Shown piece by piece: positions 35,268 through 44,263 of a DNA stretch of 64,000 nucleotides (position 1 is the first letter of the stretch; each line of letters starts with the position of its first letter). The notes beneath the pieces are model-generated. The model worked only from the letters and a program-made list of their open reading frames with translations. It was not told the DNA's origin and searched no databases. This DNA comes from Spirochaetales bacterium (GTDB lineage Bacteria; Spirochaetota; Spirochaetia; Sphaerochaetales; Sphaerochaetaceae). Both the position numbers and the translations under genes were made by a program. The DNA lies in assembly GCA_018433865.1 (NCBI GenBank), contig JAHDQJ010000002.1, positions 62,001-126,000 on the forward strand, written 5' to 3'.

Positions 35268-38008
35268 TGCATTTCCCCCCATGAAAGGCCGACCTCGAGA
35301 CTCACGCGAAGCGGGACGGAGAGCCGGTATGCGCCTTCCATCTCCCGCTTCACGAGGAGCTGCATCGCATGAATCTCCTGCTTCGGCACCTCGAAGATCA
35401 GTTCGTCGTGCACCTGGAGCAAGAGCTGTCCGCGCATGCCTTCACGTTCCATGGCAGAAAAGACATTGAGCATCGCAAGCTTCATGATATCTGCGGCAGA
35501 ACCTTGTATCGCCGTATTGATGACGATCCTCTCCGCACCCTGGCGTTCCACCGCATTCTTGCTGAGAATCTCCGGTACGGGTCTTTCCCTGCCAAGGATT
35601 GTGGAGACCCGCTGTGTCTGACGGGCACTTTCCAGCACCCCGTCCATGAACGCCCTGACACCGGAAAAGCGATTGAAATAATCATCGATGAACTGTGCGG
35701 CATCTTTCCTGGATATCTGCAACTCGTTGGAGAGCCTGAACGCACTCATGCCGTACATGACACCGAAGTTGATCGTCTTGGCGATCCGACGCTGGTCGGG
35801 CATCACCAATTCGGGAAGGAGATTGAAGATGATGGCCGCGGTATGTGTATGGATGTCCTGCCCGTGAAGAAACGCCTCCTTGAGCCCTGGATCGTCAGCG
35901 AGGTGCGCCAAGACCACGAGCTCGATCTGCGAGTAGTCTGCAGAGAGGAACAGATGATCCGGAGCGGGAACGAATGCATCCCTGATGCGCCGTCCGTCAT
36001 CATTGCGTATCGGGATGTTCTGGAGGTTCGGATTCCGGCTTGAGAGTCTTCCCGTCGCGGTGCCAGTCTGGGTGAACGAGGTGTGGATGCGTCCGGTTTC
36101 CCGGTTGATCATGAGCGGCAGGGTATCGATGTAGGTATTCTTGAGCTTCACCAACCCCCTGTTCATCAGGATCAGGCGGGGAACCGAATCGAAGGGGGCG
36201 AGCTGTTCCAGCGTGTCGGTCGCAGTGGAGAATCCTGTCTTGTTCTTCTTCCCGGTGGGAAGCTTGCGCTCCTCGAAGAGCACCTCCTGGAGCTGCTTGG
36301 TCGAATTGATGTTGAAGGGATGCCCCACCTCGTCATAGATCTCCTGCTCGATCTTCCCGAGCCGTTGCACGATCTCCGAGTCGAACTCCTCCAGCCGCTT
36401 CTGCTCTAGGCGAATGCCGGCCAGCTCCATCTTGCTGAGAATCTTCACCAAGGGCATCTCGACTCGCTCGAACAGCTGGGTGAGACTCCTTCCTTCCAAT
36501 TCCTTGGCAAGGACTTCATAGAGACGCCAGGTGATATCGGAATCCTCGGCTGCATACCGGACCGCCTGATCGAGCGGCACATCGGCGAACGATCCGTCCT
36601 TATCGGGTACGACATCGGTGAATCTCACCGTTTGATAGCCTCCGAGATACTTGTCGGCCAAATAATCCATGTTATAGACGCCGCTGGAGGAGTCAAGCAA
36701 CCAAGCTGCGATCATGGTATCGAAATACAACGTGGCATCGGCGATTCCCCACCTGACCAAGACCTTGTAGTCATACTTCAAATTCTGTCCTACCAACGCA
36801 GTCTTGCGGTCCACGATGCAACGGCGGAGCAAATCCCTTGCCGCGACGGAAGGAACCACCGGTTTTCCCTCGGCAACAAGCGGTACGTACCAGGCCTCGA
36901 ACGGTCTGTCGGTAAAAGAGAATCCTACGGGCTGAGCCACCATCTCATCGGTGGAAGTGGTTTCGAAGTCGAATGCCATGATCTTGCCATCGGCCATCCG
37001 GTCAAGCAGTTTCTCCAATTCACCAAGGTCGGTGACCGCATGGTACGTACCCGCTTTGTTCCACATTCCCGCGTGCCCTTGCGGGCGTGATTCTTGCGGT
37101 TCGGAGACTGCGACGCCTTTGCCCAGCGATCCGATGGCTGAGACCAATGACTTGGCATTCGCCTCCTCGAACAGCGGTATCGCCTTCTGCCAGTCGACCG
37201 TATCCACCCTGAACCGGTCAGTATCGAAGTCGGTGATATCGACCACATCGTGACGTAAGGTCACCAGGGTCTTGCTCAGGAACGCCATCTCCTTCGATCC
37301 GGAGAGCTTGCTTGCCACTCCTGCGGAGAGTGCATCGAGGTTTCGATAGATCGTCTCGAGATCACCGTGTTCGGCGAGGAGCTTGATCGCTCCTTTCGGA
37401 CCGATGCCCGCGACACCAGGAACGTTGTCGGAGCTATCCCCGATCAGTGCAAGGTAATCGATGACCTGGTCGGCCCGGATGCCGAACTCCTCGAGTACCT
37501 CCTGCTGGCCGAACAGACGATACTTGTTCTCCCCTTTCTTCGGAGGCCTGAGAGCATGTACGTCATCGCGAACCAGCTGGAGCAGGTCCTTGTCACCCGT
37601 GACCATGACGCTCCGGATTCCCTGGCGTGAGGCACAGTCGATCAGGCTGGCGATGACATCATCGGCTTCCCAACCATCCAATCCGATACGCGGGATGTTC
37701 GCGGCCTCGAGGATCTGCTGGATCCGGGGAACCTGTGCGTGCAGATCCTCGGGAGCTGCATCGCGGTTCGCTTTGTACGGTTCATAGAGTTGGTGACGGA
37801 ATGTCGGAGCAGCGGTATCCATGGCCACCACCAGATAATCGGGATGGTAATCACGGATCAGCATGAACAAGGTGTTGAAGAATCCGAAGAGGGCCGAAAC
37901 GTTGTTACCCTGTGCATCACGAAGCGGGCGGTTGATGAACGCAAAGTACGAGCGGTAGATCAGACCGTATCCGTCTATGATATAGAGAGTGTTGCTGGAC
38001 TCACTCAT
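35264..38008 (-). CDS. polA: DNA polymerase I
   Basis: 914 residues. N-terminal 5' nuclease (1-290: YIIDGYGLIYRSYFAF, VTGDKDLLQL), then a 3'-5' exonuclease domain in which the catalytic DxE is kept (MAFDFETTSTD, about 345), then the polymerase: SADYSQIELVVLAHLADD (motif A), RRIAKTINFGVMYGMSAF (motif B/O-helix) and LLQVHDELIFEVP (motif C). All three activities therefore look intact. GGAGC precedes the ATG, which overlaps the stop of the MBL gene by ATGA. Followed by coaE, an arrangement seen in many bacteria. Confidence 0.97.
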   Translation of the reverse strand: MSESSNTLYIIDGYGLIYRSYFAFINRPLRDAQGNNVSALFGFFNTLFMLIRDYHPDYLVVAMDTAAPTFRHQLYEPYKANRDAAPEDLHAQVPRIQQILEAANIPRIGLDGWEADDVIASLIDCASRQGIRSVMVTGDKDLLQLVRDDVHALRPPKKGENKYRLFGQQEVLEEFGIRADQVIDYLALIGDSSDNVPGVAGIGPKGAIKLLAEHGDLETIYRNLDALSAGVASKLSGSKEMAFLSKTLVTLRHDVVDITDFDTDRFRVDTVDWQKAIPLFEEANAKSLVSAIGSLGKGVAVSEPQESRPQGHAGMWNKAGTYHAVTDLGELEKLLDRMADGKIMAFDFETTSTDEMVAQPVGFSFTDRPFEAWYVPLVAEGKPVVPSVAARDLLRRCIVDRKTALVGQNLKYDYKVLVRWGIADATLYFDTMIAAWLLDSSSGVYNMDYLADKYLGGYQTVRFTDVVPDKDGSFADVPLDQAVRYAAEDSDITWRLYEVLAKELEGRSLTQLFERVEMPLVKILSKMELAGIRLEQKRLEEFDSEIVQRLGKIEQEIYDEVGHPFNINSTKQLQEVLFEERKLPTGKKNKTGFSTATDTLEQLAPFDSVPRLILMNRGLVKLKNTYIDTLPLMINRETGRIHTSFTQTGTATGRLSSRNPNLQNIPIRNDDGRRIRDAFVPAPDHLFLSADYSQIELVVLAHLADDPGLKEAFLHGQDIHTHTAAIIFNLLPELVMPDQRRIAKTINFGVMYGMSAFRLSNELQISRKDAAQFIDDYFNRFSGVRAFMDGVLESARQTQRVSTILGRERPVPEILSKNAVERQGAERIVINTAIQGSAADIMKLAMLNVFSAMEREGMRGQLLLQVHDELIFEVPKQEIHAMQLLVKREMEGAYRLSVPLRVSLEVGLSWGEMH

Positions 38009-38787
38009 TTGGGGGCTCCTTCGGCTCTGGTGGGGATGCTGATGGTCAGGTTGTCATGTGCGGGAGACATCGTGGGAGGAAGATACTGTTCAAGCTCCGC
38101 GTGGTCCACCCGGTGTGTAAGATGGGTCAGGTAGGTATGTCCCGCACCTATCTGCTCTGCGGCGGCGATTGCCTCGTCGATGCACATGTGGGTCGGATGT
38201 TCCTTGTAGCGAAGCGCATCAAGGACCAGGACCTCCAGGCCGTCCAGGAGCGCGAGACTCTCCGGTGGTATGTGCTTGCAGTCGGTCAGGTAGGCGAAAT
38301 CTCCGATACGATACCCGAAGACCTGCCGGCACCCATGGACCAAGGGAACAGCTACGAAACGCATAGAGCCGATCGCAACTCCTGAGGGAGGAACCTCATG
38401 GAGCCGAAGTTGCGGGATGTTCCCCCGCCAGGAGTGTTCCCCGACCGCGTAGGGAAACCGTTGCCGAATATCCTCGAGCACTTGGGAGGGACCGTATACA
38501 TCCAGAGGTGAGACTTCGGAGAACACGCGAAGGTCGTCGATGCCATTCATGTGATCGGCGTGATTATGTGTATAGAATACTGCGTGCAAGTGCGTGATGT
38601 GGGCTCGAAGCGCTTGCAAGCGGAACTCGGGTCCGGTATCGATGACGACACTTTCGGAATCATCCCGGATGAGCAGGGATGACCTGAAGCGCTTGTTTCT
38701 CGGATCGTGAGAGGTACAGACATCGCATGTACAGGCGATACGGGGTACCCCATGCGATGTTCCGGTGCCAAGGAAGGTGATTTGCAT
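38005..38787 (-). CDS. MBL-fold metallohydrolase, PhnP-like
   Basis: 260 residues. The start MQITFLGTGTSHGVPRIAC with CTCDVC and DPRNKRFRSSLLI matches the PhnP/cyclic-phosphodiesterase branch of metallo-beta-lactamases. The metal motif THNHADHMNG is intact and THLTHRVDH lies near the C-terminus. Cytosolic phosphodiesterase of unknown natural substrate. The ATG overlaps the upstream stop as TGATG, with no separate ribosome site, so translation is coupled. Confidence 0.9.
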   Translation of the reverse strand: MQITFLGTGTSHGVPRIACTCDVCTSHDPRNKRFRSSLLIRDDSESVVIDTGPEFRLQALRAHITHLHAVFYTHNHADHMNGIDDLRVFSEVSPLDVYGPSQVLEDIRQRFPYAVGEHSWRGNIPQLRLHEVPPSGVAIGSMRFVAVPLVHGCRQVFGYRIGDFAYLTDCKHIPPESLALLDGLEVLVLDALRYKEHPTHMCIDEAIAAAEQIGAGHTYLTHLTHRVDHAELEQYLPPTMSPAHDNLTISIPTRAEGAPK

Positions 38788-39233
38788 CAGAGGCTGTCCA
38801 ATGCTCCCGAGAGGATGCGTTGCAGCGATTTCAGTTGTCGCGAGGAGAACGATCCCAAGCGTGAGAACCCATCGGAGAGTTTCGAACCAAGTCCTGAAGC
38901 GTTGAAACTGCCAAAGTCTATGCCTTCACCGGCAGAAGCGAGAAAATCGACGACCGCATCCTTGCCCTCCTTCGCCGCATTGCTGAGCTTGCGTTGGAAA
39001 TCAGGAGCGTCCAACTTAGCCATGTACTCTTCGATGGCAACCTTCGGAACCCGCGCCTCCTCGAGGATGTCGCTCACGGCTTTCTTCAGTTCCTTGGTAT
39101 CGCGAGAGGATTGATAACTGAATCCGAAAAATTCCTCCGCAACCGAAGGGACGAATAGATAGAGGATGAAAAATGCCAATACAGCGATGAGAATCGCCGT
39201 GAAAAAGGATCCGATGAAACTGAATTTCCTCAT
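38787..39233 (-). CDS. Single-pass membrane protein of unknown function
   Basis: 148 residues. Membrane helix at about 6-32 (IGSFFTAILIAVLAFFILYLFV), the rest soluble and helical with many Lys/Glu/Ala, plausibly periplasmic. No recognisable domain. AAGGAG precedes the ATG and TATGAT lies about 40 nt upstream. First gene of a unit with the MBL hydrolase, polA, coaE and the Pro-rich protein. Confidence 0.65.
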   Translation of the reverse strand: MRKFSFIGSFFTAILIAVLAFFILYLFVPSVAEEFFGFSYQSSRDTKELKKAVSDILEEARVPKVAIEEYMAKLDAPDFQRKLSNAAKEGKDAVVDFLASAGEGIDFGSFNASGLGSKLSDGFSRLGSFSSRQLKSLQRILSGALDSL

Positions 39234-39306
39234 GGTTTCTGCTCCTTATGGAATCGACACACATAGTATCATACTTTGAGGAGCCTCACCAGTTATGGCG
39301 AACCGG

Positions 39307-39951
39307 TCAGAAGAACGAGGTGATGAACGAGGCTCCCACCTTTCCCTTGCTCCAATCGGGCTCCAAGAGCGCCAATTCGGGATGTGCATAGGAAAATCCC
39401 AGCGATGGGACCTGGTAATGGACACCTATCGTGAATCCGCCGAGATTCAGGTCGAGACGCATGCGATAGGCTGCCGTGATATTGGCGAAGAATTCAGAGA
39501 GCGTTGCCTGGTTGTGGACATTATCCTCCGACCCTGCCCAGAAGTTGATATGGAAGCCAGGATTCACATCAAAACCTACCAAGGGGCCGGCTGCGATGCT
39601 CAGGCGGGTGAACGCCGCGACCTCTGTCGAGAATCCGACGGAGACCATCCCGAACAACCGCTGGGCAACATCATCTTCGAACACCGGTTTTCCCTGCTCG
39701 GTGACATCGATGATCTTTCCTTGCTGGATCAGCATGTACCCGTCAAGTTGTATCCCCAAGATGCGAGAGCGCAACTCCCCTCCGGTCGCCCAGTTATGGA
39801 CATCGATCACCTGCGCCTGGTGCAAACCGGGGTTGAACGGCTCTATCTGGAATTGATTGATGGATCCGAAACCGAGCGAAAACAGCCCGGATGCCCACGA
39901 AAGGGAGGGAAGGAGGAGGATAAGGCTGAAGAAGGAAACAAGTTTTTTCAC
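39307..39951 (-). CDS. Exported beta-barrel candidate (paralogue 3 of 3)
   Basis: 214 residues from GTG 39951, which follows GGGAGAG. The signal peptide KKLVSFFSLILLLPSLSWA is followed by alternating hydrophobic/polar strands and the protein ends KVGASFITSFF, a terminal Phe as in outer-membrane barrels. It shares general pattern (an inner NW.xG..LR.R strand, YRMRLDLNLGGFTIG..Y near the C-terminus) with the next two upstream genes. Surface or outer-membrane location is inferred; function unknown. Confidence 0.7.
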   Translation of the reverse strand: MKKLVSFFSLILLLPSLSWASGLFSLGFGSINQFQIEPFNPGLHQAQVIDVHNWATGGELRSRILGIQLDGYMLIQQGKIIDVTEQGKPVFEDDVAQRLFGMVSVGFSTEVAAFTRLSIAAGPLVGFDVNPGFHINFWAGSEDNVHNQATLSEFFANITAAYRMRLDLNLGGFTIGVHYQVPSLGFSYAHPELALLEPDWSKGKVGASFITSFF

Positions 39952-39980
39952 TGATCTCTCCCTGGCGAAGCGAAAATTGT

Positions 39981-40003
39981 GCCCCGTGTTTGCAGCACGG
40001 GGC
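39981..40003 (-). terminator. Terminator after the second beta-barrel candidate
   Basis: Perfect 8-bp stem GCCCCGTG/CACGGGGC, loop of 7, followed by ACAATTTT on the minus strand. Confidence 0.75.
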
Positions 40004-40029
40004 CAATTACCCAGAACCAAAACCGAATC

Positions 40030-40638
40030 TTAGAAAAGGGTGAACAGCAACGAAGCGCCGATCGTACCACCGTTCTCGAACTTCGGCATCAGTTTGTCAT
40101 AATTCGCTTCCTGGAAGGTGAATCCATCGGAATCGATGATGTAGTTCAAGCCGAAGAGGATTTTCCCGAGCTTCAGGTCGACCGTCGCACGGTAGGTCAT
40201 CGGGGCGTTCATGAACGCAGCAGCCAGGTCGGTATCACCAGAGACGGGTCCGGTCGGTCCGATCACTTGAGCGTTGCTCCAATCCTCATCGAACGTCACG
40301 GCCATCCGGGGACCCAAGCCCAAGCCGACACGCAACAGCCCGAGGAAATCAAGCGAGAGTCCACCAGTGACGAGTCCGCCGATCCTATGTCCTGTGGCAG
40401 TGGTCGAATAGAGCCCGGCGACACCCACTTCCGCGAAGAGGACACGCAGCCTCAGGTCGGGACCGAACGCATAGTTCTCGATATCGGCCATGCCTTCCTG
40501 CCACTCCATATTCTCACTGATCGCAAAGCTTCCATTGTACTGAGCCGTTGCACCGAGACTCAAATCAAGGATCCCTGCCGAAAGCGCTGCCGGAACCAAC
40601 AAAAGCACGGCAAGCAGAACCAACATTGTCTTTTTCAT
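40030..40638 (-). CDS. Exported beta-barrel candidate (paralogue 2 of 3)
   Basis: 202 residues. Signal peptide MKKTMLVLLAVLLLVPAALSAG, then short amphipathic strands (LDLSLGATAQYNGSFAI, LRLRVLFAEVGVAGLYS, ATVDLKLGKILFGLNYII) and the ending TIGASLLFTLF with terminal Phe. Clear AAGGAG. A small GGGGAT-CGC-ATCCCC hairpin (40660-40674) lies in its leader. Confidence 0.72.
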   Translation of the reverse strand: MKKTMLVLLAVLLLVPAALSAGILDLSLGATAQYNGSFAISENMEWQEGMADIENYAFGPDLRLRVLFAEVGVAGLYSTTATGHRIGGLVTGGLSLDFLGLLRVGLGLGPRMAVTFDEDWSNAQVIGPTGPVSGDTDLAAAFMNAPMTYRATVDLKLGKILFGLNYIIDSDGFTFQEANYDKLMPKFENGGTIGASLLFTLF

Positions 40639-40721
40639 GACAAAATCTCCTTTTCCTTCGGGGATCGCATCCCCTACGTCTTGATAACATCAATGAAACC
40701 GAAAGGTTTCAAACCGTTTCC

Positions 40722-41342
40722 CTAAAACAAAGCCAATTGCATCATCATGCCGATCTTGTCGTTTCCTGCCGAACGGAACAGGTCGACCCATCCCCCGGGT
40801 TCTCCCAACCGTCCGACACTCGCCATGCTGTCCATCAAGTAGTAAAGACCCACCTTTGCCGAACCGAACAGTACGTCGAGTCCGAAGCGGAGATGGAGCG
40901 GAGAATCGACCACCACATCCCTGAAGGTCACCTCGGAGGCCGATCTTCCGATGATCCGAGCCTCCGAACCATCCTCAGGATAGGTGAAATCGGTCGTAAG
41001 CCCCCCTCCTGCAGTGAGGTAGACCGATCCGGTCACCAACGGAACCTGGAACGCTACCGAAGAAAGCAGGGACAAGGCCTCACTCCCCTCTTGGTTTCCG
41101 TTGGGCAACATCGCAAGGAACGAAAGGTCGAGGAAGGCAAGCCGCGTGTTCAGCCCCACTCCGATCGTCCAGTTCTCTCCATTGCCCATCCCTTGGATGA
41201 ACGTATCGAAATCCTCCGGGTCGTTCGTATCGTAGATACCGGAAAGTCCGAGGCCGACCTCGAAAAGACTCCGGGCACCCACCCCTGCGGGTATCAACAG
41301 CAGTATGATCATGATGAAAATAAAGCTTCTGTGTATACGCAA
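40722..41342 (-). CDS. Exported beta-barrel candidate (paralogue 1 of 3)
   Basis: 206 residues from TTG 41342, giving the signal peptide RIHRSFIFIMIILLLIPAGVGA. Strand-rich body (WTIGVGLNTRLAFLDLSFLAM, LRFGLDVLFGSAKVGLYYLM) and the ending KIGMMMQLALF. The start is less sure than for its neighbours; GGGGA lies upstream of the TTG. First of the three tandem genes; probably an outer-membrane protein. Confidence 0.65.
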   Translation of the reverse strand: MRIHRSFIFIMIILLLIPAGVGARSLFEVGLGLSGIYDTNDPEDFDTFIQGMGNGENWTIGVGLNTRLAFLDLSFLAMLPNGNQEGSEALSLLSSVAFQVPLVTGSVYLTAGGGLTTDFTYPEDGSEARIIGRSASEVTFRDVVVDSPLHLRFGLDVLFGSAKVGLYYLMDSMASVGRLGEPGGWVDLFRSAGNDKIGMMMQLALF

Positions 41343-41533
41343 CGCCCCAAATCCCCTTTATGCATACCAATATCGGTTATGTATCGATATTATAACAGCC
41401 GAATAGCCAAAAAGGATACAAGTATTTTACCGATTTCCTGTCAATTTGTTGCAGAGGTTAATTTTACAGTTATCATGGAATTGTCATTTCCTTGCCATGC
41501 CTATAGTAAGCAAAAGATTACTTCAATCCGTTT
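41343..41533 (-). promoter_or_regulatory. AT-rich upstream region of the beta-barrel genes
   Basis: 191 bp between nadE and the first beta-barrel gene. A perfect TATAAT (minus strand 41394-41389) lies 46 nt before the TTG start, without a good -35. A TTGACA at 41444-41439 is too far away to pair with it. No clear terminator for nadE was found. Confidence 0.4.
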
Positions 41534-43444
41534 TCAGAACTGATCCAATTCTTCTAGCCAGAGGGTGGCACACGCGTCGCTCGGCATCCGCAAATCCCCG
41601 CGAGGACTGAGTGCAACCGAGCCGACTTTCGGTCCGTCGGGCAGGCAGGAGCGCTTGAACTGTTGGGAAAAGAACCGACGATAGAATGTCCTGAGCCACT
41701 TGAGGATGGTCGCATCATCATAGGATCCTTGGAATGCTACCTTCGCCACACGGAAGACTTTCGCTGGCGAGGAACCGCGACGGAGCATATGATAGAGGAA
41801 AAAATCATGCAATTCGTACGGCCCCACGATATCCTCAGTCACCTGTGAGATGACCCCATCCCGCGCAGGGAGAAGCTCCGGACTCACCGGGGTATCGAGC
41901 ACATCCGTGAGGACTCGTCTCAACGCTTCCGATCCGGTGGTCTTTGCCACATAGGAGACCAAGTGACGGATCAAGGTCTTGGGAACCGCAGCGTTCACGC
42001 CGTACATGGACATGTGGTCGCCATTGTAGGTCGCCCACCCAAGAGCCAGTTCCGAGAGGTCCCCGGTTCCGATCACCAGGGCTCCCTCCTTGTTCGCAAC
42101 GTCCATGAGCACCTGCGTCCGCTCCCGTGCTTGCGAATTCTCGAATGTGACGTCATGCACCGACGGATCATGGGAGATGTCGGAGAAATGCTGCATCACC
42201 GACTTGGTGATATCGATCTCGCGGATGGTCACGCCAAGCGATCGTGCAAGCGCCCATGCGTTCGTCCTGGTCCTCTCGGTGGTTCCGAAGCAGGGCATCG
42301 TGATCGCGATGATCCCCGTACGGTCAAGCGCAAGCCGATCGAACGCCTCGACGGCAACCAGAAGAGCCACTGTGGAGTCCAATCCCCCCGACAGTCCTAT
42401 GACAACCTTCTTGCTGCCGGTATGCAGCAAACGCTTGCCCAATCCGACCGATTGGATCATCAGGATGGTCTTGCACCGCTCGGAGCGATCATCATCCCCA
42501 GAGGGAACGAAGGGATAGCGGTCGATCGGATCCCGGAGTTCCGTCTCCCGTACCGCATGCGAGAAGAGCACGACATCATAGGAGCCGTCCGAACCACTGG
42601 TGAAGGTGTTCGTCCGCATGCGTTCGTTCGCCAGAAAGGCAAGATCGACCTCACGGACCAAAAGGCCTTCGAACGGGACTTCGCTCTCGGCAAGCAGGAT
42701 GCCGTTCTCGGCAATCAGGTTGTGGCCGGCGAACACCATGTCACCGGTCGATTCTCCCGCTCCTGATCCCGCATAGAGATACGCTGCCATCAGTCGGCCC
42801 GATTGATTGCATACCAATTGTCGCTTGTACCCAGCTTTTCCCACCAGTTCATCGCTTGCCGAGAGGTTCGCCAGGATCGTTGCCCCATGGATCGCATGCC
42901 GGGACGAAGGAGGCATCGGAGCCCACAAGTCTTCGCAGATTTCCAATGCGAAGGAGAAGTGTTCCACACTCTCTGATGAGAATATGATGTCGGTACCGAA
43001 GGGAGCGGTCGATCCGCAGAGACCGATCAGCCCGTTCTCCTCGGGAGCGGGAACGAACCATCGCTGCTCATAGAACTCGCCGTAGTTCGGCAGGAAACTC
43101 TTGGGAACGACACCGAGTACCTCGCCGCCTTGGACAGCGACGGCACAATTGTAGAGCTTCCCCTGCCACCTGAGCGGCAGGCCGACCACCGCGACGACCT
43201 CCATCTCCTCCGAGGCCGAGACGATCGTCTCGAGTGCTTCGAGAGCACCTTGGAGAAGCACCGGCTGGAGAAATAGGTCCTGGCAGGTATAGCCACTCAG
43301 GCCAAGTTCGGGAAACACCACGAGGGAAACACTCTGTCGTTCTGCCTCACGCATGAGATCGATCGTCTTCCCTGCATTGTAATTGCAATCGGCGACCCGG
43401 AGTGCCGGGGTAGCTGCTGCGACCCGAATGAACCCATCTCTCAT
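41534..43444 (-). CDS. nadE: Glutamine-dependent NAD+ synthetase
   Basis: 636 residues. It amidates nicotinate adenine dinucleotide to NAD+. N-terminal carbon-nitrogen hydrolase (glutaminase) domain with VVFPELGLSGYTCQD (Glu), and FALEICEDLWAPMPP (Cys). C-terminal synthetase with the P-loop VIGLSGGLDSTVALL and IGTGDLSELALGWATYNGDH. Start 43444 follows GGAGGG; the open frame to 43786 is not family-like and overlaps the methyltransferase gene. Third in line after crp/fnr and the methyltransferase. Confidence 0.95.
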   Translation of the reverse strand: MRDGFIRVAAATPALRVADCNYNAGKTIDLMREAERQSVSLVVFPELGLSGYTCQDLFLQPVLLQGALEALETIVSASEEMEVVAVVGLPLRWQGKLYNCAVAVQGGEVLGVVPKSFLPNYGEFYEQRWFVPAPEENGLIGLCGSTAPFGTDIIFSSESVEHFSFALEICEDLWAPMPPSSRHAIHGATILANLSASDELVGKAGYKRQLVCNQSGRLMAAYLYAGSGAGESTGDMVFAGHNLIAENGILLAESEVPFEGLLVREVDLAFLANERMRTNTFTSGSDGSYDVVLFSHAVRETELRDPIDRYPFVPSGDDDRSERCKTILMIQSVGLGKRLLHTGSKKVVIGLSGGLDSTVALLVAVEAFDRLALDRTGIIAITMPCFGTTERTRTNAWALARSLGVTIREIDITKSVMQHFSDISHDPSVHDVTFENSQARERTQVLMDVANKEGALVIGTGDLSELALGWATYNGDHMSMYGVNAAVPKTLIRHLVSYVAKTTGSEALRRVLTDVLDTPVSPELLPARDGVISQVTEDIVGPYELHDFFLYHMLRRGSSPAKVFRVAKVAFQGSYDDATILKWLRTFYRRFFSQQFKRSCLPDGPKVGSVALSPRGDLRMPSDACATLWLEELDQF

Positions 43445-43496
43445 CGATCGTCCCTCCAACGTTGAGCAGTGTACCACACACCGTACGCTGTGAACA

Positions 43497-44252
43497 TCAC
43501 CGTACCTGCAGCAACCATGTGACTCCGACAATGGTGTTTGCAAGCTCCTCGCACTCAGCCCTCTGGTCCTCGACATAACGGATGAACATGTCCGAGAGGT
43601 CGGGATACGCTCCGCAGAGCTCCTGTGCCCGTTGTTCGATGCACGCTTGATTCCTCTCATTCTCCGATTGCAGCCACCCGCTATCGACAGGGACCTCGGC
43701 AACGACGGCATATCCTGTAGTCCCGAACAGGTCTCGCCATTGTGCGAGTGTCGGGTACCCGCTGCCTTCGGGACCCCAGGCATCATCGATCACGAGATAA
43801 CCGCCGCTTCTCACGACAGGCCTCAGGCTGGAGAGACACCGCCTCTGGTCGCCGAAGACGGGACCGACCGCTCCGTAGATCGCGACATCGTAGCCCCGTT
43901 CCGTCTGTACCGATCGACGCAGGTCCTCTACCACGAAGTTGCACAGCGAGGAGAGATTTGAAGCCTCCGCCCGGGCTTTCGCCTCCGCGATGAAGGCTTC
44001 CATCAGGTCCCTTCCCTCGACACGGCAGGAAAACCGGGAAGCGATTTCCAGGGAAACCGCACCCTTCCCGCACCCCAGGTCGATGATCCGGGAGGATTCG
44101 TCAGGACATGCATGCAGCGCAAGCAACCCGGCGATTTCACGGCTGTCGCTTCCGAGCTCGAAGATGTCTTGCAAGAGATAGGGAAGGAAGGGTATGAGAC
44201 GCGTGTCCGAAGCGGTCAACGAAGCGGCCAGGGTTTCGTCGTATCCAGACAA
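43497..44252 (-). CDS. SAM-dependent class I methyltransferase
   Basis: 251 residues. The SAM loop IIDLGCGKGAVSLEIASRF (motif I) is followed by motif II-like LCNFVVEDLRR and the post-loop YDVAIYGAVGPVFG, and YLVIDDAWGPEG. Target unknown. The start is probably TTG 44252, 7 nt after GGAGG; TTG 44270 upstream would leave no ribosome site. Only 11 bp downstream of the Crp/Fnr gene, so probably co-transcribed with it. Confidence 0.82.
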   Translation of the reverse strand: MSGYDETLAASLTASDTRLIPFLPYLLQDIFELGSDSREIAGLLALHACPDESSRIIDLGCGKGAVSLEIASRFSCRVEGRDLMEAFIAEAKARAEASNLSSLCNFVVEDLRRSVQTERGYDVAIYGAVGPVFGDQRRCLSSLRPVVRSGGYLVIDDAWGPEGSGYPTLAQWRDLFGTTGYAVVAEVPVDSGWLQSENERNQACIEQRAQELCGAYPDLSDMFIRYVEDQRAECEELANTIVGVTWLLQVR

Positions 44253-44263
44253 ACCGTCACCTC

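Noticed and set aside
40660-40674. GGGGAT-CGC-ATCCCC hairpin as a possible riboswitch
   Set aside because: Too small and isolated; no conserved riboswitch core around it.
43444-43786. N-terminal extension of NadE
   Set aside because: The sequence does not resemble the glutaminase domain and overlaps the methyltransferase gene; GGAGGG marks the later start.
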